A stretch of 46,907 bases of DNA from JAKVCB01 sp963578605 (GTDB lineage Bacteria; Planctomycetota; Planctomycetia; Pirellulales; Lacipirellulaceae), in NCBI GenBank assembly GCA_963578605.1, contig CAUZEA010000039.1, positions 1-46,907 on the forward strand, written 5' to 3'. This document shows positions 44,091-46,907 of the stretch, piece after piece; positions within the stretch are counted from its first letter, which is position 1; every line of letters begins with the position of its first letter. The notes beneath the pieces were generated by a model that ran no database searches, was not told the origin of the DNA, and was given only the letters and a program-made list of their open reading frames with translations. The position numbers and the translations under genes were made by a program.

Positions 44091-44259
44091 GAAAGGTCTG
44101 GTTTCAGGTCAAAGGGGACTGTGTTGAGAGACTCTCAGCAACGAGCTCTCAAGCGGTAATGTTTGTGCGAGCAGCCAAGCTGCCCCAGCATTTGTTTTTC
44201 CACCAGGTCATCTGGCACCGGGGCTACTTCGGCTTACCGGCTGTCGACAGCAAGCAGCT
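44091..44259 (-). promoter_or_regulatory. Space between ssb and rplI with alternative hairpins
   Basis: TTGAGAG (44124-44130) can pair with CTCTCAA (44146-44152), or its GAGAG part with the nearer CTCTC (44132-44136). These mutually exclusive stems lie 34-62 bases before the rplI start and could affect its translation. No separate promoter is apparent. Confidence 0.3.
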
Positions 44260-44682
44260 TTAAAACGGAATTTCACTGCCTTCGGGTGGGCCACCGGCCG
44301 GAACAAAGTTGTCATCCGCGGGATAGGAATCGTCCTGCCCCTGTCCACCCCCGCTGCTACGACTGCCAAGCATCTGCATCCGTTCACCGATCACCTTCAG
44401 CTTGGAAAACTTCTGACCGTCCTTTTCCCAGCGATCCAGCTTCAACCGCCCTTCGATCAGTACAGGTGACCCCTTGCTCAGGTATTCGCTGGCAACTTCA
44501 GCAGCTCGAGCCCACAACGTCACGTCAACAAATGTGGTCTCATCGACCCATTCGTTGTTACGTTTCACACGATCGTTCACAGCCAACCCGATTTCCGACA
44601 CCGCCGTACCACTGGGGATGTGCCGTAATTCCGGATCACGAGTCAAGTTGCCAACGAGAATCACTCGGTTAAAGCTTGCCAT
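44260..44682 (-). CDS. ssb: Single-stranded DNA-binding protein
   Basis: Coats single-stranded DNA during replication and repair. The 140-residue product has the OB fold from the start (FNRVILVGNLTRDPELRHIP), then IGLAVNDRV, TTFVDVTLWARAAEVASEYL and SPVLIEGRLKLDRWEKDGQK. A Gly/Ser-rich flexible region leads to the acidic tip PEGSEIPF, the interaction tail (compare DDDIPF). GAAGGAAG lies seven bases before the ATG. It sits between rpsF and rplI, in the place where rpsR is often found. No rpsR is present in this window, so S18 must be encoded elsewhere. Confidence 0.97.
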   Translation of the reverse strand: MASFNRVILVGNLTRDPELRHIPSGTAVSEIGLAVNDRVKRNNEWVDETTFVDVTLWARAAEVASEYLSKGSPVLIEGRLKLDRWEKDGQKFSKLKVIGERMQMLGSRSSGGGQGQDDSYPADDNFVPAGGPPEGSEIPF

Positions 44683-44963
44683 AACAGTTCTTCCTTCGCG
44701 TTTTACCCCTCAACGTCACACCAAGTTGGGCATGGGTCCACAGTTTGCAGGGTTGTCTCCAGTGACAGGGTCTTGAATGTTTACACCTTGTTTCCAGGGG
44801 GTGCCGCCTTCGCAACGCGGAGCGTGAATCGAGGTCTCCAAGCCCTCCTATCGAAAAAAGCCCCACCTGCCGATAGTGAACACACGTTCCGTTACCCGCA
44901 AATTACCAAATCACAGATCCGAAGGCAAGCAGTCCCACTCATGTCGGCACTGGGAAAGGGATT

Positions 44964-45440
44964 TCAAGCCTCTGCAGCCGTCTCGGTGGCAGCCGTCTCG
45001 GTGGCAGCCGTCTCGGTGGCAGCCGTCTCGGTGGCAGCCGTCTCGGTGGCAGCCGTCTCGGTGGCAGCCGTCTCGGTGGCAGCCTCGGGTGCCTCAGACT
45101 CGGAATCTACTTCACCCCGCGCATGGGCCAAAATCGGCTCTTCCAGATGCGGATGGACCTTCAAAACCAGCTGCCTCAAGATGTTCTCATTGATCTCACA
45201 TTGACGATTCAGCGTCTTGATCTGGTCAGGATTGGCACGGAAATAAATCAGCCAGTACGTACCTTTGCGTTGTCCTCGGATGGGATACGCTAGCTTGCGG
45301 TCTTCCCAAAGCCGGCTAATCAGGACTTCGCCACCGTTGGAGGTGATCATTTCTTCGATCTCCTTGGGCAGCTTATCCGGATTGCGCACAAAGCGGCTGG
45401 AGTTGAAGATTAACATTACTTCGTAAACGTTTTGGTCCAA
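44964..45440 (-). CDS. rpsF: 30S ribosomal protein S6 with repeat tail
   Basis: S6 binds 16S rRNA with S18 in the small-subunit platform. The S6 core is NVYEVMLIFNSSRFVRNPDK through WEDRKLAYPIRGQRKGTYWL and INENILRQLVLKV. I chose the TTG at 45440 because GGAG lies nine bases before it and it gives the usual S6 N-terminus. Another TTG at 45479, six bases after the pth stop, would add 13 residues. After the core comes a low-complexity tail with seven exact TETAA repeats. Many S6 proteins carry variable acidic tails (in E. coli, added glutamates), so the tail may be tolerated rather than functional. Confidence 0.93.
   Translation of the reverse strand: MDQNVYEVMLIFNSSRFVRNPDKLPKEIEEMITSNGGEVLISRLWEDRKLAYPIRGQRKGTYWLIYFRANPDQIKTLNRQCEINENILRQLVLKVHPHLEEPILAHARGEVDSESEAPEAATETAATETAATETAATETAATETAATETAATETAAEA
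44980..45084 (-). repeat. 15-bp tandem repeat, seven copies, in rpsF
   Basis: Seven exact copies of GTCTCGGTGGCAGCC run without interruption from 44980 to 45084. They encode (TETAA)7 near the C-terminus of ribosomal protein S6. Confidence 0.95.
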
Positions 45441-45485
45441 AGTTCGGTTCTCCAATCGGAAACGAGTGCGGACTGCCAATTTGGC

Positions 45486-46043
45486 TTAATTGAAGTTATT
45501 CATGCTTTGATCAATACCATCGGTACACCAGCAATCGATCGCTTTGCAGGCTCGGTCGACCACCTCAGCAACCGTTTCGCGCTGAGCGGCGGTAAACTTG
45601 CCTAGCACAAAGTCTGCTGCACTGCACCGCTCCGGCAAAGGCCCCACGCCGATTCGTAGTCGGCAAAACTCCTCGCTGCCCAGTTGTTCAATTGTATTCT
45701 GCAAACCATGTTGTCCCCCCGAAGAACCTCGTGTTCGGAATCGCAACTTGCCGACTGGCAGGTTGAAGTCGTCACAAATGACCAGCAATTCTCCCAAGGG
45801 CAACTTATAAAAATTGGCCGCCAAGCGAATGCTTCGCCCGCTCAAATTCATATACGTCAAAGGGCAAAGCAGCATCACCTGCTGATCACCCAAGGTTAAT
45901 CGGACCGTCTCTGATTCGAATTTTGCCTGGGGAGGTCCGGCATCATGTCGACGCGCAAACTCACGGATGATCTGGAACCCGACGTTGTGTCGCGTGTTCT
46001 CGTATGGCTTCCCGGGGTTTCCCAAGCCCACGATGAGTTTCAT
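45486..46043 (-). CDS. pth: Peptidyl-tRNA hydrolase
   Basis: Releases tRNA from stalled peptidyl-tRNA. The 185-residue length and motifs are typical: LIVGLGNPGKPYENTRHNVG at the start (catalytic Asn, and the His in TRHNVG), PLTYMNLSGRSIRLAANFYK, VICDDFNLPVGKLRFRTRGS with the catalytic Asp, and SSGGQHGLQNTIEQLGSEEF. The start ATG at 46043 lies nine bases after the rplY stop, and rpsF follows within a few bases. These spacings support a single transcript rplY-pth-rpsF. Confidence 0.97.
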   Translation of the reverse strand: MKLIVGLGNPGKPYENTRHNVGFQIIREFARRHDAGPPQAKFESETVRLTLGDQQVMLLCPLTYMNLSGRSIRLAANFYKLPLGELLVICDDFNLPVGKLRFRTRGSSGGQHGLQNTIEQLGSEEFCRLRIGVGPLPERCSAADFVLGKFTAAQRETVAEVVDRACKAIDCWCTDGIDQSMNNFN

Positions 46044-46052
46044 ACTCGTTGA

Positions 46053-46691
46053 TCAACCATCGGAATTTTCATCCGAAGCCTCGCCACTCTCGCCTTTCTG
46101 ACCGATGACTTCCGGCTCAGCATCGCCCACGGACAATTCTTCTTCCGACTCTTCCGCGCGGGCAATACACTGCACAACCGTTTCCTCCGCGTCGGCAAGA
46201 ATACTCGCCCCTTCTGGTAAATCCTCGATATCAGCAACGGTTAACGTACCTTCCAACTCAAGCTGATTCACATTGATATGCAGTTTCTCCGGAACTTCGG
46301 CCGGAGTGACTTCGATTTCAATCTCACGCAGTAACTGCTCAACCACACCATCATTGGCTCCTGGTGCAGTTCCCCGCATTTCAAGCGGCACGGTGAGTTT
46401 GATTTTCTCACCTGCCACAACACGCAACAAATCGACGTGCAGGACATGCCGGAAAAACGTGTCCCACTGCACTTCTTGCAACAACGCCTGACCATCCGCA
46501 TCGCCGTCGAGTTCCACGACTTGCGCGCCATGCCTTAAGGTCGTATGGAATTCCTCAGCCGGCAGCGACAAACTGACGGATTCTTTACCATGCCCGTACA
46601 AAACAGCCGGGACATAACCCTCTCGACGCAGATGAATGCTGCTCCGTGTTCCTACAGAGGTACGTTTGGTGACGTGTAAGACTTCCGACAT
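46053..46691 (-). CDS. rplY: 50S ribosomal protein L25/general stress protein Ctc
   Basis: Binds 5S rRNA. It has 212 residues from the ATG at 46691; a TTG five codons upstream is possible. The N-terminal L25 domain is clear (LHVTKRTSVGTRSSIHLRRE, GYVPAVLYGHGKESVSLSLP, QWDTFFRHVLHVDLLRV). The TL5/CTC-type C-terminal beta domain follows (IKLTVPLEMRGTAPGANDGV, VEQLLREIEIEVTPAEVPEK, LPEGASILADAEETVVQCIA), so this is the long Ctc form. An acidic tail of about 40 residues ends the protein. It is the first gene of the leftward ribosomal/replication series. Confidence 0.95.
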   Translation of the reverse strand: MSEVLHVTKRTSVGTRSSIHLRREGYVPAVLYGHGKESVSLSLPAEEFHTTLRHGAQVVELDGDADGQALLQEVQWDTFFRHVLHVDLLRVVAGEKIKLTVPLEMRGTAPGANDGVVEQLLREIEIEVTPAEVPEKLHINVNQLELEGTLTVADIEDLPEGASILADAEETVVQCIARAEESEEELSVGDAEPEVIGQKGESGEASDENSDG

Positions 46692-46843
46692 CGCAAGAAA
46701 TCCCAAGGGGCAAACAAATTAAAGAATTCTGTAAATTAAAGAGATCTGGCCGAGGAATCGACCGAATGAGCTATTTTGCCGACTCCGGCCCGGAGATTCA
46801 ACCCCCCCCCTGAACAAACCTTTGTAACTCGGCAGAGGGCACC

Positions 46844-46907
46844 CCATGGCCCACTCTGCAACCATGGCCCACTCTGCAACCATGGCCCACTCTGCAACCA
46901 TGGCCCA
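46844..46907. repeat. 18-bp tandem repeat running off the right edge
   Basis: CCATGGCCCACTCTGCAA is repeated at 46844-46861, 46862-46879 and 46880-46897, and a fourth copy begins at 46898 and is cut by the window end. The total copy number is unknown. It is upstream of rplY. A C9 homopolymer lies shortly before it, near 46802-46810. Confidence 0.9.

Noticed and set aside
44773..45204. Plus-strand frame with SVAAV repeats
   Set aside because: It is the opposite-strand shadow of the rpsF 15-base repeat; no start signal or homology.
46844..46907. Possible CRISPR array at the right edge
   Set aside because: The 18-base units abut directly with no spacers, so it is a simple tandem repeat.

Overview
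The window looks like a planctomycete chromosome, probably the Pirellulales/Rhodopirellula side of the phylum. The evidence is the mix of PEP-CTERM and dockerin proteins, a PilM fused to a membrane/periplasmic domain next to a giant secretin, a DUF1844 gene beside pyrG, an isolated mraZ, a UvrC without its C-terminal HhH part, and intact bacterial core genes. The assignment rests on sequence recognition only. I found no tRNA, rRNA, CRISPR array, insertion sequence or phage gene.

Layout. 1-5.5 kb is accessory and partly decayed: an esterase cut by the left edge, a large secreted protein broken by two frameshifts, a dockerin/PEP-CTERM protein, and the remnant of a LacI-type regulator. 5.8-13.7 kb is housekeeping: pyrG, DUF1844, a candidate structured RNA, an orphan mraZ, a beta-ketoacyl-ACP synthase with an in-frame TAG where Trp is expected, uvrC and a phosphohexomutase. 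13.9-19.2 kb holds a c'-type cytochrome, a subtilisin-like PEP-CTERM protease, an ECF sigma factor and a DUF423 membrane protein.

19.2-29.9 kb is the most distinctive block: four minus-strand genes, in transcription order a PilM fusion, two single-pass membrane proteins with extreme glycine-rich repeats, and a 1258-residue secretin. I read it as an envelope-spanning type IV pilus/type II secretion-like assembly without separate PilN, PilO and PilP genes. A large GH38-like protein runs divergently from it.

33.1-37.7 kb reads cmk, plsC, rpsA (with a recognisable promoter, a structured leader and a strong terminator) and a primary-type sigma factor. A decayed lipoprotein gene follows, then bamA on the minus strand. 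42-46.7 kb is the conserved block rplY-pth-rpsF-ssb-rplI-dnaB, transcribed leftwards. The right edge runs into an 18-bp tandem repeat.

Two themes recur. Gene interruptions fall in accessory genes (plus the synthase), while very long core frames (1258, 1097 and 893 codons) are intact. Short tandem duplications of 9-29 bp occur throughout, including duplicated ribosome-binding sites before pyrG and the secretin, a duplicated stop codon at the end of rplI, and repeats coding for low-complexity protein segments.
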